Of a stretch of DNA of 24,353 nucleotides, positions 14,338-21,644 are shown in pieces. Every line of letters starts with the position of its first letter. The stretch's first letter is position 1. The DNA is from an uncultured Streptococcus sp. (lineage in GTDB: Bacteria; Bacillota; Bacilli; Lactobacillales; Streptococcaceae), in assembly GCF_959025735.1 (NCBI RefSeq), contig NZ_CAUFJQ010000016.1, positions 1 through 24,353 on the forward strand, in the 5' to 3' direction. The notes beneath the pieces are model-generated. The model had not been told where the DNA came from, did not search any database, and worked only from the letters and a program-made list of their open reading frames with translations. The translations under genes were made by a program, and so were the position numbers.

Positions 14338-14817
14338 ATGTCTATTTGTTTAAAAGATATTACAATAGAGAATTATTTTGACGTTTTAAATCTAGAAGTT
14401 CATCCAAACCAAAGGAATTTTATTGCATCCAATTCCATTAGCTTAGCTGAAGCCTATGTATATGATAAAAATGGTGATTTTATAGCTCCCTTAGCAGTTT
14501 ATGATAAGGAAGTATTAGTTGGTTTTGTTATGATTGCCTATGACCAGAAAATTGGGATCAGCAAGGGGAACTACTTGTTATTTCGTTTTATGATCGATAA
14601 ACGATTTCAAGGTTTAGGCTATTTTAAACCGACTATGGATGCAGTCATTGACTTTGTTCGAACAGGGCCATCTGGAAAAGCAACAAGTCTTTAGTTATCT
14701 TATGAACCGGAAAATAATCAAGCGAGGTCTTGCTATCTCCATTATGGATTTAAAGAAACTGGCGAAGTCATAGAAAACGAAATTGTAGCAATCTATGATC
14801 TAACAACCAAGAATTAA
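14338..14817 (+). pseudogene. GNAT acetyltransferase interrupted by an in-frame TAG
   Basis: The frame starts at ATG 14338 (behind AGAGAGGATAATA) and stops after 118 codons at TAG 14692-14694. The same frame then continues for 40 more codons to TAA 14815-14817. The part after the stop, LSYEPENNQARSCYLHYGF and ETGEVIENEIVAIYDL, is exactly the missing C-terminal part of a GNAT fold of the BltD/PaiA type: the YEPEN...A..Y...GF motif binds acetyl-CoA and completes the domain. The first part has QGLGYFKPTMDAVIDFVR, the usual acetyl-CoA loop region. One base change therefore removes an essential motif. The intact protein would have 159 residues and might acetylate polyamines or similar amines. Strain-specific decay is the simplest reading; read-through is possible because the stop is of the type read by RF1, encoded next. 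Confidence 0.85.
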
Positions 14818-14826
14818 GGAGCAAAC

Positions 14827-15906
14827 ATGAATATCTATGATCAACTACAAGCTGTAGAAGACCGATACGAAGAGTTAGGAGAATTATTGAGTGACCCCGA
14901 TGTGGTCTCTGATACCAAACGCTTTATGGAGCTTTCAAAAGAAGAAGCTTCCACGCGTGATACGGTGACAGCCTACCGTGAGTACAAGCAAGTCCTTCAA
15001 AACATTGTTGACGCTGAGGAAATGATTAAAGAAGCAGGCGGCGATGCGGACTTGGAAGAAATGGCTAAGCAAGAGCTAAAAGATGCTAAGGCTGAAAAAG
15101 AAGAGTACGAAGAAAAATTGAAGATCTTACTTCTTCCTAAAGATCCAAACGATGACAAGAACATTATCTTGGAAATCCGTGGAGCAGCTGGAGGAGACGA
15201 AGCCCAATTGTTTGCTGGTGACCTCTTACAAATGTACCAAAAATACGCGGAAAGCCAAGGTTGGCGTTTTGAAGTCATGGAAGCTTCCTACAATGGTGTT
15301 GGTGGGATCAAAGAAGTCGTAGCCATGGTTTCTGGTCAATCAGTCTACTCGAAACTCAAGTATGAATCTGGTGCCCACCGGGTGCAACGGGTTCCAGTGA
15401 CAGAAAGCCAAGGTCGTGTCCATACTTCAACTGCCACAGTTCTGGTCATGCCAGAAATCGAAGAAGTCGAGTATGACATTGATCCAAAAGACCTTCGGAT
15501 TGACATCTACCACGCATCTGGTGCGGGTGGACAGAACGTCAACAAGGTCGCTACAGCCGTTCGTATCGTCCACTTGCCAACCAATATCAAGGTAGAGATG
15601 CAGGAAGAACGGACACAACAGAAGAACCGCGAAAAAGCCATGAAGATCATCCGTGCGCGTGTGGCTGACCACTTTGCTCAGATTGCCCAAGATGAGCAAG
15701 ACGCTGAGAGAAAGTCTACTATCGGGACTGGTGACCGTTCAGAGCGGATCCGGACTTACAACTTCCCTCAAAACCGTGTGACCGATCACCGGATTGGCTT
15801 GACCCTTCAAAAACTGGATACCATCTTATCTGGTAAATTAGATGAAGTGGTCGATGCTTTGGTCTTGTATGACCAAACACAAAAACTAGAAGAGTTGAAC
15901 AAATAA
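14827..15906 (+). CDS. prfA: peptide chain release factor 1
   Basis: RF1 recognises UAA and UAG stop codons in the ribosome and triggers release of the finished protein. The 359 residues show the anticodon-like PVT motif (190-192), which marks RF1 rather than RF2, and the catalytic GGQ at 234-236 in SGAGGQNVNKV. The N-terminal helical domain and the conserved EIRGAAGGDEAQLFAGDLLQMY region are complete. The ribosome site AAGGAG overlaps the end of the GNAT frame. Gln236 is the target of PrmC, encoded by the next gene, which overlaps by one base. Confidence 0.98.
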   Translation: MNIYDQLQAVEDRYEELGELLSDPDVVSDTKRFMELSKEEASTRDTVTAYREYKQVLQNIVDAEEMIKEAGGDADLEEMAKQELKDAKAEKEEYEEKLKILLLPKDPNDDKNIILEIRGAAGGDEAQLFAGDLLQMYQKYAESQGWRFEVMEASYNGVGGIKEVVAMVSGQSVYSKLKYESGAHRVQRVPVTESQGRVHTSTATVLVMPEIEEVEYDIDPKDLRIDIYHASGAGGQNVNKVATAVRIVHLPTNIKVEMQEERTQQKNREKAMKIIRARVADHFAQIAQDEQDAERKSTIGTGDRSERIRTYNFPQNRVTDHRIGLTLQKLDTILSGKLDEVVDALVLYDQTQKLEELNK

Positions 15907-16742
15907 TGTTGTTGGGACCATTATTAGCCCAGTATGAAGAAGAATTAATAGCCGTTGGAGAGGAAGCAGAAAGCCTCTCCTTCGCGTATCGTGCTTTAAA
16001 AAACTGGACTTTTACAGACTTTGTCCTTGCCTTGCAAAAAGAAGTTAAAGTAGAGGATCAGGCCTTGCTTCTATCCATCTTTGAGCAGCTGAAACATCAC
16101 GTTCCTGCCCAATATATTATTGGTAGCGCAGATTTTTTTGGCCATATTTTTACAGTGGATGAGCGCGTGCTGATTCCACGCCCAGAAACAGAGGAGTTGG
16201 TGGCTCTAATTCTCGAAGAAAACGATGAGAAAGCCTTACGAGTTCTAGATATCGGAACTGGTAGTGGGGCCATTGCTATTAGTTTAGCTCTTGCTAGACC
16301 TAACTGGCAGGTTCAAGCTAGTGATGTCTCAGAAGAGGCTTTAGCCCTAGCTCAAGAAAATGCCAAGCAGTTAGAAGCAGTCCTTGAATTCAAGTCGTCA
16401 GATGTACTGGACGAACTAGAAGGTCCTTATGACCTGATTGTATCCAACCCTCCCTATATCTCTCGGGATGATGTAGAAGAGGTTGGAGCCAATGTTTTAG
16501 CCTCTGAACCCCACTTAGCTCTTTTTGCGGATCGTGATGGATATGCTATCTACGAAAAGATTGCCCAGCAAGCACCAAGTGTTTTAACACCAGATGGAAA
16601 GATTTACCTAGAAATTGGCTATAAGCAAGGAAGCAAGGTAAAAGAGCTTTTTCAAGAGGCATTTCCCGACAAACGCGTTCGCGTTCTGAAAGACCAATTT
16701 GGACAAGATAGAATGGTAGTAGTAGACAATGGATCACATTGA
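15906..16742 (+). CDS. prmC: release factor glutamine methyltransferase
   Basis: PrmC methylates the glutamine of the GGQ motif in RF1 and RF2 with S-adenosylmethionine, raising release efficiency. The protein has 278 residues with an N-terminal helical domain and a Rossmann methyltransferase domain. The SAM motif is VLDIGTGSGAIAISLA (from about 113) and the catalytic NPPY is at 181-184. The conserved IPRPETEELV (90-99) also marks this family. Its start overlaps the prfA stop as TAATG, and its end overlaps the following start by 14 bases, so translation is coupled across three genes. Confidence 0.97.
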   Translation: MLLGPLLAQYEEELIAVGEEAESLSFAYRALKNWTFTDFVLALQKEVKVEDQALLLSIFEQLKHHVPAQYIIGSADFFGHIFTVDERVLIPRPETEELVALILEENDEKALRVLDIGTGSGAIAISLALARPNWQVQASDVSEEALALAQENAKQLEAVLEFKSSDVLDELEGPYDLIVSNPPYISRDDVEEVGANVLASEPHLALFADRDGYAIYEKIAQQAPSVLTPDGKIYLEIGYKQGSKVKELFQEAFPDKRVRVLKDQFGQDRMVVVDNGSH

Positions 16743-17340
16743 GAAAGAATTAGAAGCAGGACGTGCGGTTATTCTGCCAACTGAAACAGTCTATGGTATT
16801 TTTGCCAAAGCTTTGAATCAAGAGGCAGTCGATTATATATACGAGTTAAAACGTAGACCTAGAGACAAGGCTCTGAATTTAAATGTAGCCGATGAAAAAG
16901 CGATTCGACTTTATTCGAAAAATCAACCTAGTTATTTAACAAAACTGGTTGATTCATTTTTACCAGGACCTCTGACTATTATCCTTCAGGCGAATGACAA
17001 GGTACCTGGCTGGATTCATTCTGGATTGGATACAGTTGGCTTCCGTATTCCGGCTCACCCAAAAACGTTGGAATTAATTCGTAAGTACGGTCCTTTGGTT
17101 GGTCCCTCGGCTAATCTTTCAGGTCATTCAAGTGGAACAAAGTATGAGGCTATTGTAAGCGAATTTGATCAAGTGGTTCCTGGTATAGAGGATGATGACT
17201 TCTTGACTGGCCAAGATTCAACTATTTTGGATATCTCTGGTTCTAAAGCCAGGATTTTGCGGCAAGGTTCGATTACAAAAGCTGATTTGCTTGCACAAGT
17301 GCCAGAGCTTTCCTTTGAGGATGATAAACTTCCTCAGTGA
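16729..17340 (+). CDS. L-threonylcarbamoyladenylate synthase (TsaC/Sua5, YrdC domain)
   Basis: Enzymes of this family make threonylcarbamoyl-AMP from threonine, bicarbonate and ATP, the first step of the t6A modification at position 37 of ANN-reading tRNAs. The YrdC domain spans nearly the whole 203 residues: LPTETVYGIFAKA (16-28), the KRRPRDKALNLNV segment, FLPGPLTIIL, VGFRIPAHP and GPLVGPSANLSG. The Sua5 C-terminal extra domain is missing, so it is the short TsaC-like form. RPRDKALNL differs slightly from the common KxRP..PL pattern, in that a charged Asp-Lys replaces the usual small residues. It overlaps prmC by 14 bases, so its ribosome site lies inside that gene. Confidence 0.9.
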   Translation: MDHIEKELEAGRAVILPTETVYGIFAKALNQEAVDYIYELKRRPRDKALNLNVADEKAIRLYSKNQPSYLTKLVDSFLPGPLTIILQANDKVPGWIHSGLDTVGFRIPAHPKTLELIRKYGPLVGPSANLSGHSSGTKYEAIVSEFDQVVPGIEDDDFLTGQDSTILDISGSKARILRQGSITKADLLAQVPELSFEDDKLPQ

Positions 17341-17378
17341 TCATGTACATAAATAATTTTTTATAAAGGAGTAGACCT

Positions 17379-18635
17379 ATGATTTTTGATAAAGAAGATT
17401 ACAAAGCCTATGATGCAGACCTATGGAATGCGATCGCTAAAGAAGAAGAGCGTCAACAAAACAATATTGAGTTGATTGCTTCTGAAAATGTCGTCTCTAA
17501 GGCAGTGATGGCTGCTCAAGGGTCTATTCTGACCAATAAATATGCCGAAGGCTACCCTGGTCGTCGTTACTATGGTGGGACAGATGTGGTCGATGTGGTC
17601 GAAAGTCTCGCGATCGAACGGGCCAAAGAAATCTTTGGTGCTAAATTTGCGAACGTTCAACCACATTCAGGAAGTCAGGCAAACTGCGCTGCCTATATGG
17701 CCTTGATTGAGCCTGGTGATACTGTTATGGGGATGGATTTAGCTGCCGGTGGACATTTGACGCACGGAGCTTCTGTGAGCTTCTCTGGTCAAACCTATAA
17801 CTTTGTGTCCTATAGTGTAGATCCTGAAACAGAGCTCTTGGATTTTGATGCCATCCTAAAACAAGCCCAAGAAGTGAAGCCAAAACTCATCGTTGCTGGT
17901 GCCTCAGCCTACTCTCATATTATTGATTTCTCAAAATTCCGTGAGATTGCGGATGCAGTAGGAGCTAAGCTCATGGTTGACATGGCCCATATTGCTGGTC
18001 TCGTGGCAGCGGGTCTTCATCCAAGCCCAGTTCCTTATGCCCATATCACGACAACGACCACTCACAAGACCCTTCGTGGCCCTCGTGGAGGCCTGATCAT
18101 GACCAATGACGAAGAATTAGCTAAGAAAATTAACTCTGCTATTTTCCCTGGTATTCAAGGAGGACCGTTGGAGCATGTCATTGCAGCCAAAGCTGTCGCT
18201 TTCAAAGAAGCGCTGGATCCTGCCTTTAAAGAATATGCAGCTAACGTGATTAAGAACAGTCAGGCCATGGCTGATGTCTTCTTGCAAGATCCTGATTTCC
18301 GTGTCATTTCAGGCGGAACAGAGAACCACCTTTTCCTTGTCGACGTCACTAAAGTTGTTGAAAATGGGAAAGTGGCGCAAAACTTGTTAGATGAAGTCAA
18401 TATCACCCTCAACAAGAACTCTATTCCTTATGAAACCTTGTCTCCATTTAAGACCAGTGGGATTCGGATTGGTGCAGCAGCCATCACCGCTCGTGGTTTT
18501 GGTGAAAAAGAAAGTCGTACCGTTGCTGAACTCATGATCAAAGCGCTGAAGAATGCGGATAATCAAGAAGTATTAGACGAAGTGCGCAGCCAAGTCAAAG
18601 CCTTGACAGACGCCTTTCCACTTTACGAGGACTAA
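17379..18635 (+). CDS. glyA: serine hydroxymethyltransferase
   Basis: GlyA converts serine and tetrahydrofolate into glycine and methylene-tetrahydrofolate, the main source of one-carbon units for purine and thymidylate synthesis. The PLP-binding lysine is Lys230 in TTTTTHKTLRGPRGG. Other family marks are the N-terminal ELIASENVVSKAV, the YAEGYPGRRYYGG loop and DMAHIAGLVAAG. The length of 418 is standard. The start follows AAAGGAG at good distance. The 38-base gap to the YrdC gene contains no clear promoter or terminator, so it probably belongs to the same operon. Confidence 0.97.
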   Translation: MIFDKEDYKAYDADLWNAIAKEEERQQNNIELIASENVVSKAVMAAQGSILTNKYAEGYPGRRYYGGTDVVDVVESLAIERAKEIFGAKFANVQPHSGSQANCAAYMALIEPGDTVMGMDLAAGGHLTHGASVSFSGQTYNFVSYSVDPETELLDFDAILKQAQEVKPKLIVAGASAYSHIIDFSKFREIADAVGAKLMVDMAHIAGLVAAGLHPSPVPYAHITTTTTHKTLRGPRGGLIMTNDEELAKKINSAIFPGIQGGPLEHVIAAKAVAFKEALDPAFKEYAANVIKNSQAMADVFLQDPDFRVISGGTENHLFLVDVTKVVENGKVAQNLLDEVNITLNKNSIPYETLSPFKTSGIRIGAAAITARGFGEKESRTVAELMIKALKNADNQEVLDEVRSQVKALTDAFPLYED

Positions 18636-18643
18636 ACCATCTT

Positions 18644-19618
18644 ATGGATATTTACGTAAAAAAAGCCATCATTCATCAATTTAGCCCAGACGATACCGAT
18701 CTCTATTTGGCAGATAAATTTCTCAATATCACGCCTAAAATCGAGGAATACTTGCGTAAGAAGATTGAACGGGTCTACTCCGATGAAGCCAGGACCGGTA
18801 TTTTCGAAGAGGACAATCCTTTTCTTGAGATGATCTCAGATGACCTATTAGAAACTTCGGTTGCAGTAGCCAATCGCTGGAAAGAAGAATTTGTCGTCTC
18901 TGAGAATCAAAAGACCAACGATTTGGTGTTTATCCAATTCTCAAAAGAAGGGGTGGATCATTTTGCCTTTCTTCGGATCGCCTTACGGGAAACATTGACC
19001 CATCTTGGTGGGGAAGTGGATAATCCGATTAAGTTGACGCAAAACAATCTACCTGGCTTTGGGACTGGTGCAGATGAAGCTTTGGTCATTAATCTTCAAA
19101 GCCGCAAGTACCATTTGATCGAAAAACGAATCAAGTACAATGGAGCGTTTTTGAACTATTTCTCTGAGAATCTTCTCCAGGAGCAACCTAAGATTTCACC
19201 TAAAAAATCGATCACGGCACTAGAAAAAACAGCTCAGAAAATTGCGGAAAGCTTTAATACAGATGATTTTCAATTTCAATCAAAGGTTAAATCAGCTATT
19301 TTCAATCATATCGAGGAAGAAAAGAAACTCTCTCCAGAGAAATTAGCAGATGATCTCTTCGATGACAATCTGACAGCCCGCCTCAGTTTTATTGACCAAG
19401 TCAAAGAAGCTGTACCTGAACCTGTCACCTTTGAAGAAATTGATGCAAGTCGTCAGTTGAAGAAGTTTGAAAATCAGAAATTGTCATTGTCAAATGGAAT
19501 TGAACTGATCGTTCCGAATAATGTCTATGAAGATGCAGAATCTGTTGAATTTATTCTAAACGAGAACGGGACCTATTCTATTTTGATCAAAAATATTGAG
19601 GATATACAGAGTAAATAA
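18644..19618 (+). CDS. nucleoid-associated protein (NdpA/37-kDa family)
   Basis: This 324-residue cytosolic protein fits the family of 37-kDa nucleoid-associated proteins, whose E. coli member YejK/NdpA binds the nucleoid. The start MDIYVKKAIIHQFSP, the middle part with LRIALRETLTHLGGEVDNPIKLTQNNLPGFG and a strongly charged C-terminal half fit what I know of that family. The molecular role is poorly understood. It lies eight bases behind glyA with a distant GAGG as possible ribosome site, so it depends on coupling. Its stop overlaps the start of the next gene (TAATG). The same neighbour order is found in related streptococci. Confidence 0.8.
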   Translation: MDIYVKKAIIHQFSPDDTDLYLADKFLNITPKIEEYLRKKIERVYSDEARTGIFEEDNPFLEMISDDLLETSVAVANRWKEEFVVSENQKTNDLVFIQFSKEGVDHFAFLRIALRETLTHLGGEVDNPIKLTQNNLPGFGTGADEALVINLQSRKYHLIEKRIKYNGAFLNYFSENLLQEQPKISPKKSITALEKTAQKIAESFNTDDFQFQSKVKSAIFNHIEEEKKLSPEKLADDLFDDNLTARLSFIDQVKEAVPEPVTFEEIDASRQLKKFENQKLSLSNGIELIVPNNVYEDAESVEFILNENGTYSILIKNIEDIQSK

Positions 19619-20220
19619 TGATTAAACGTATAGTGAAGATCTTCTTATTCATCTTACTAATATTTGGAATCTACAAGGGAATTCAGATCCACCATGATGT
19701 CAAACAAGTCATGCAGTACCGCTCCCTGGTTAGAGAAGTCCTTGCTGAGGAGGACACCACGGCCAATGAAAACCTCATTCTTGCTATGATCTATACTGAG
19801 ACCAAAGGCAGAGAAGACGATGTCATGCAGGCGAGCGAGAGTGCAAGTGGTGAGACCAATACTATTAGTGATAATAAGGCCAGCATTCGCCAAGGAATTC
19901 AAACTCTTTCAGATGAGTTAAAAGAAGCCAAGAAAAAAGGCGTTGATAGCTGGACTGCGGTTCAAGCCTATAATTTTGGGAAAGACTACATCGATTACGT
20001 CGCAAAACACGGTGGAACAAATTCCCTAGAGTTGGCCCGAGCTTATTCGCGGGATGTAGTAGCGCCAAGTCTTGGCAATGTAACCGGTGAAACTTATCTT
20101 TACCTCCACCCTATCTCTCTTTTAAACGGGATGGAACTCTACATCAATGGGGGTAACATTTATTATTCCCGTTTAGTAGAAACCAATATGACGATTATGA
20201 AGTTATTTTCATGGTTTTAA
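19618..20220 (+). CDS. lysozyme-like membrane-anchored cell wall hydrolase
   Basis: The 200-residue protein has one N-terminal anchor helix (about 5-22) after basic residues and then a lysozyme-like domain, so it acts outside the membrane on peptidoglycan. The likely catalytic acid is Glu61 in LILAMIYTETKGRE, followed by the family's MQASES and the loop with SIRQGIQTLS. The stretch AVQAYNFGKDYIDYVAKHGG matches the AYN.G..Y motif of lytic enzymes of this group, such as the CwlT N-terminal domain. It could be muramidase or lytic transglycosylase; the sequence alone does not decide. It is the last gene of the long cluster and ends at a strong terminator. Confidence 0.88.
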   Translation: MIKRIVKIFLFILLIFGIYKGIQIHHDVKQVMQYRSLVREVLAEEDTTANENLILAMIYTETKGREDDVMQASESASGETNTISDNKASIRQGIQTLSDELKEAKKKGVDSWTAVQAYNFGKDYIDYVAKHGGTNSLELARAYSRDVVAPSLGNVTGETYLYLHPISLLNGMELYINGGNIYYSRLVETNMTIMKLFSWF

Positions 20221-20229
20221 TCATTTTCC

Positions 20230-20252
20230 AAAGAGCCAATTGGCTCTTTTTT
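20230..20252 (+). terminator. intrinsic terminator of the tdk-to-lysozyme cluster
   Basis: AAAGAGCC (20230-20237), AATT, GGCTCTTT (20242-20249) form a perfect 8-bp stem ending in T to 20252. Confidence 0.92.
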
Positions 20253-20303
20253 AAGCCGATCAGTTCTGCCTCCGGTTTTTAGGGAAAATAAAAATGTCAT
20301 GCA

Positions 20304-20349
20304 TTCTTAAAAAAACTGTAAGCTAGTTTTAAGAAATCAACTGTATAAT
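20304..20349 (+). promoter_or_regulatory. regulated promoter of the DUF1002 gene, CiaR-like repeat
   Basis: A perfect -10 TATAAT lies at 20344-20349 without a matching -35. In its place is TGTAAG-N5-TTTAAG (20317-20333), one mismatch from the CiaR direct repeat TTTAAG-N5-TTTAAG, ending ten bases before the -10 as in CiaR-activated promoters. A perfect 9-bp inverted repeat, TTCTTAAAA (20304-20312) and TTTTAAGAA (20327-20335), overlaps it. Activation by a response regulator is likely; CiaR is the best candidate. Confidence 0.5.
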
Positions 20350-20356
20350 GAAAATC

Positions 20357-20389
20357 GAAGTGGGTAAACTCTTTATTTACTTCTTTTTT
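20357..20389 (+). other. stem-loop with T tract at the 5' end of the DUF1002 transcript
   Basis: GAAGTGGGTAAA (20357-20368), loop CTC, TTTATTTACTTC (20372-20383) pair over 12 bp with three G-U pairs and run into T to 20389. It begins where transcription should start. It may protect the RNA or act as an attenuator. Confidence 0.45.
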
Positions 20390-20458
20390 CATCTCTAGTG
20401 AGGTGAGAAAGGTAATATGAGATACCCAGAGGTAATTTGAATTAGAAAGAAGAAAAAG

Positions 20459-21469
20459 ATGAAATTAAAGAAGATTGCATTGTTTGTAACGACGACTTTG
20501 GCTTTGTTGACAGCTGTCCCACGTGTTTCTGCAGATAGCAATGTGCAGAAAGTCATCGATGAAACCTATGTCAAACCAGACTATGTTTTGGGCTATTCGC
20601 TGGACCAAAATCAAATCGAACAAACCTTGAGTCTCTTGAACTACGATAGTTCGAAAGATAAAGAAGAGTGGAAGACCATGACACCAGAGGTTTATTCTTC
20701 GATTATGAACGTTGCGAACGATGATAGTTTGGAACTTTATTCCTCTGTTAAAATTCAAAAATTAGGCAAAAATAAGCCACTAGAAGTCAATATCGTGACA
20801 CCTCAAAACATCACCAAGGTCACTGCAGATATGTATCGTAATGCAGCCGTTACACTTGGATTAGAGCATGCTCAAATTACAGTAGCTTCCCCTATCCAAG
20901 TGACCGGAGAGAGTGCCTTGGCCGGTATTTATTACTCGCTTGAGAAAAATGGTGCCAAAGTTTCTCAAGAAAGCAAAGATCTGGCCCAAGAAGAGTTAAA
21001 GACTTTATCCGGGATCAATGAAGAAAACGCTGGTAAGAAAAACTTCGATGCTGATAAGTTAAACGTAGCATTGACCGACATAAAAACGGCAGTAGCCAAT
21101 GCCAAACAGAACAATCAGGATTTAAGCAAAGATGATATTCGAAAGATCGTCGAAGAAACCCTGAAAAATTATAAGCTGGATACAACTGTAACAGGTGATC
21201 AGATTAATTTGATCGTGAATTTCGCAGTCAACCTCTCAAAGAGTAGCGTCATTAGCAGCAAAAGCTTTACGAAGACCTTGTCGGACTTGAAAGATAGTAT
21301 CGTAGACAAGGCAGGCGATACCTTTAATAATATCAATCTCAATTTTGATACAAATGCTATTCTAAAAGACGGTGGAAACTTCTTCACAAATGCATGGAAT
21401 GCCATTGCTGGCTTCTTCGGAGCCATCTGGAATGCCATTGTCAAATTCTTTAGTGGTTTAGTTGGCTAA
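20459..21469 (+). CDS. secreted DUF1002 family protein
   Basis: The 336-residue precursor has a clear Sec signal peptide: basic MKLKK, a hydrophobic core, and a likely cut after VSA (25/26). The mature part matches the DUF1002 family (Bacillus YpuA is a member) with VNIVTPQNITKVTADMYRNA and ITVASPIQVTGESALAGIYYSLEKNG around 100-170. Function is unknown. The C-terminus is unusual: two 11-residue units, AWNAIAGFFGA (312-322) and IWNAIVKFFSG (323-333), form an amphipathic aromatic tail that could bind membranes. There is no LPXTG or other anchor. The ribosome site is weak (AGAAAGAAG). It forms its own transcription unit with the CiaR-like promoter and a terminator. Confidence 0.9.
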   Translation: MKLKKIALFVTTTLALLTAVPRVSADSNVQKVIDETYVKPDYVLGYSLDQNQIEQTLSLLNYDSSKDKEEWKTMTPEVYSSIMNVANDDSLELYSSVKIQKLGKNKPLEVNIVTPQNITKVTADMYRNAAVTLGLEHAQITVASPIQVTGESALAGIYYSLEKNGAKVSQESKDLAQEELKTLSGINEENAGKKNFDADKLNVALTDIKTAVANAKQNNQDLSKDDIRKIVEETLKNYKLDTTVTGDQINLIVNFAVNLSKSSVISSKSFTKTLSDLKDSIVDKAGDTFNNINLNFDTNAILKDGGNFFTNAWNAIAGFFGAIWNAIVKFFSGLVG

Positions 21470-21479
21470 AAATAGCAGG

Positions 21480-21513
21480 AAAGCACTCCTGACAAGAAGT
21501 CAGAGTGCTTTTT
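21480..21513 (+). terminator. intrinsic terminator of the DUF1002 gene
   Basis: AAAGCACT and AGTGCTTT enclose CTGAC-AAGAA-GTCAG with one bulged C, followed by T to 21513. It is a long, stable stem. Confidence 0.92.
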
Positions 21514-21565
21514 GTGTGTGATTTCCTATTTTTATACTTAATAAAAAATTTTATGTTAAGCTCAT

Positions 21566-21588
21566 AAAAAAAGGTCCAATGGACCTTT
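21566..21588 (-). terminator. second terminator behind guaA (duplicate)
   Basis: AAAGGTCC-AAT-GGACCTTT lies here; on the minus strand it is followed by a T run (the A run at 21566-21572). It is a near copy of the hairpin at 21617-21644. Confidence 0.7.
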
Positions 21589-21616
21589 AACTCGCTCTGT
21601 TATTTCTAAGCTCGTG

Positions 21617-21644
21617 AAAAAAAGGTCCCCCGGACCTTTTTTTT
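21617..21644. terminator. bidirectional terminator at the guaA stop
   Basis: AAAAAAAGGTCC (21617-21628), loop CCC, GGACCTTTTTTTT (21632-21644). Both strands have a T tract after the stem. It touches the guaA stop codon (21643-21645). Confidence 0.88.

Noticed and set aside
14338..14694. Taking the 118-residue GNAT frame as a complete gene
   Set aside because: The acetyl-CoA binding YEPEN...GF motif follows in the same frame after the TAG, so the short form is a truncated product.
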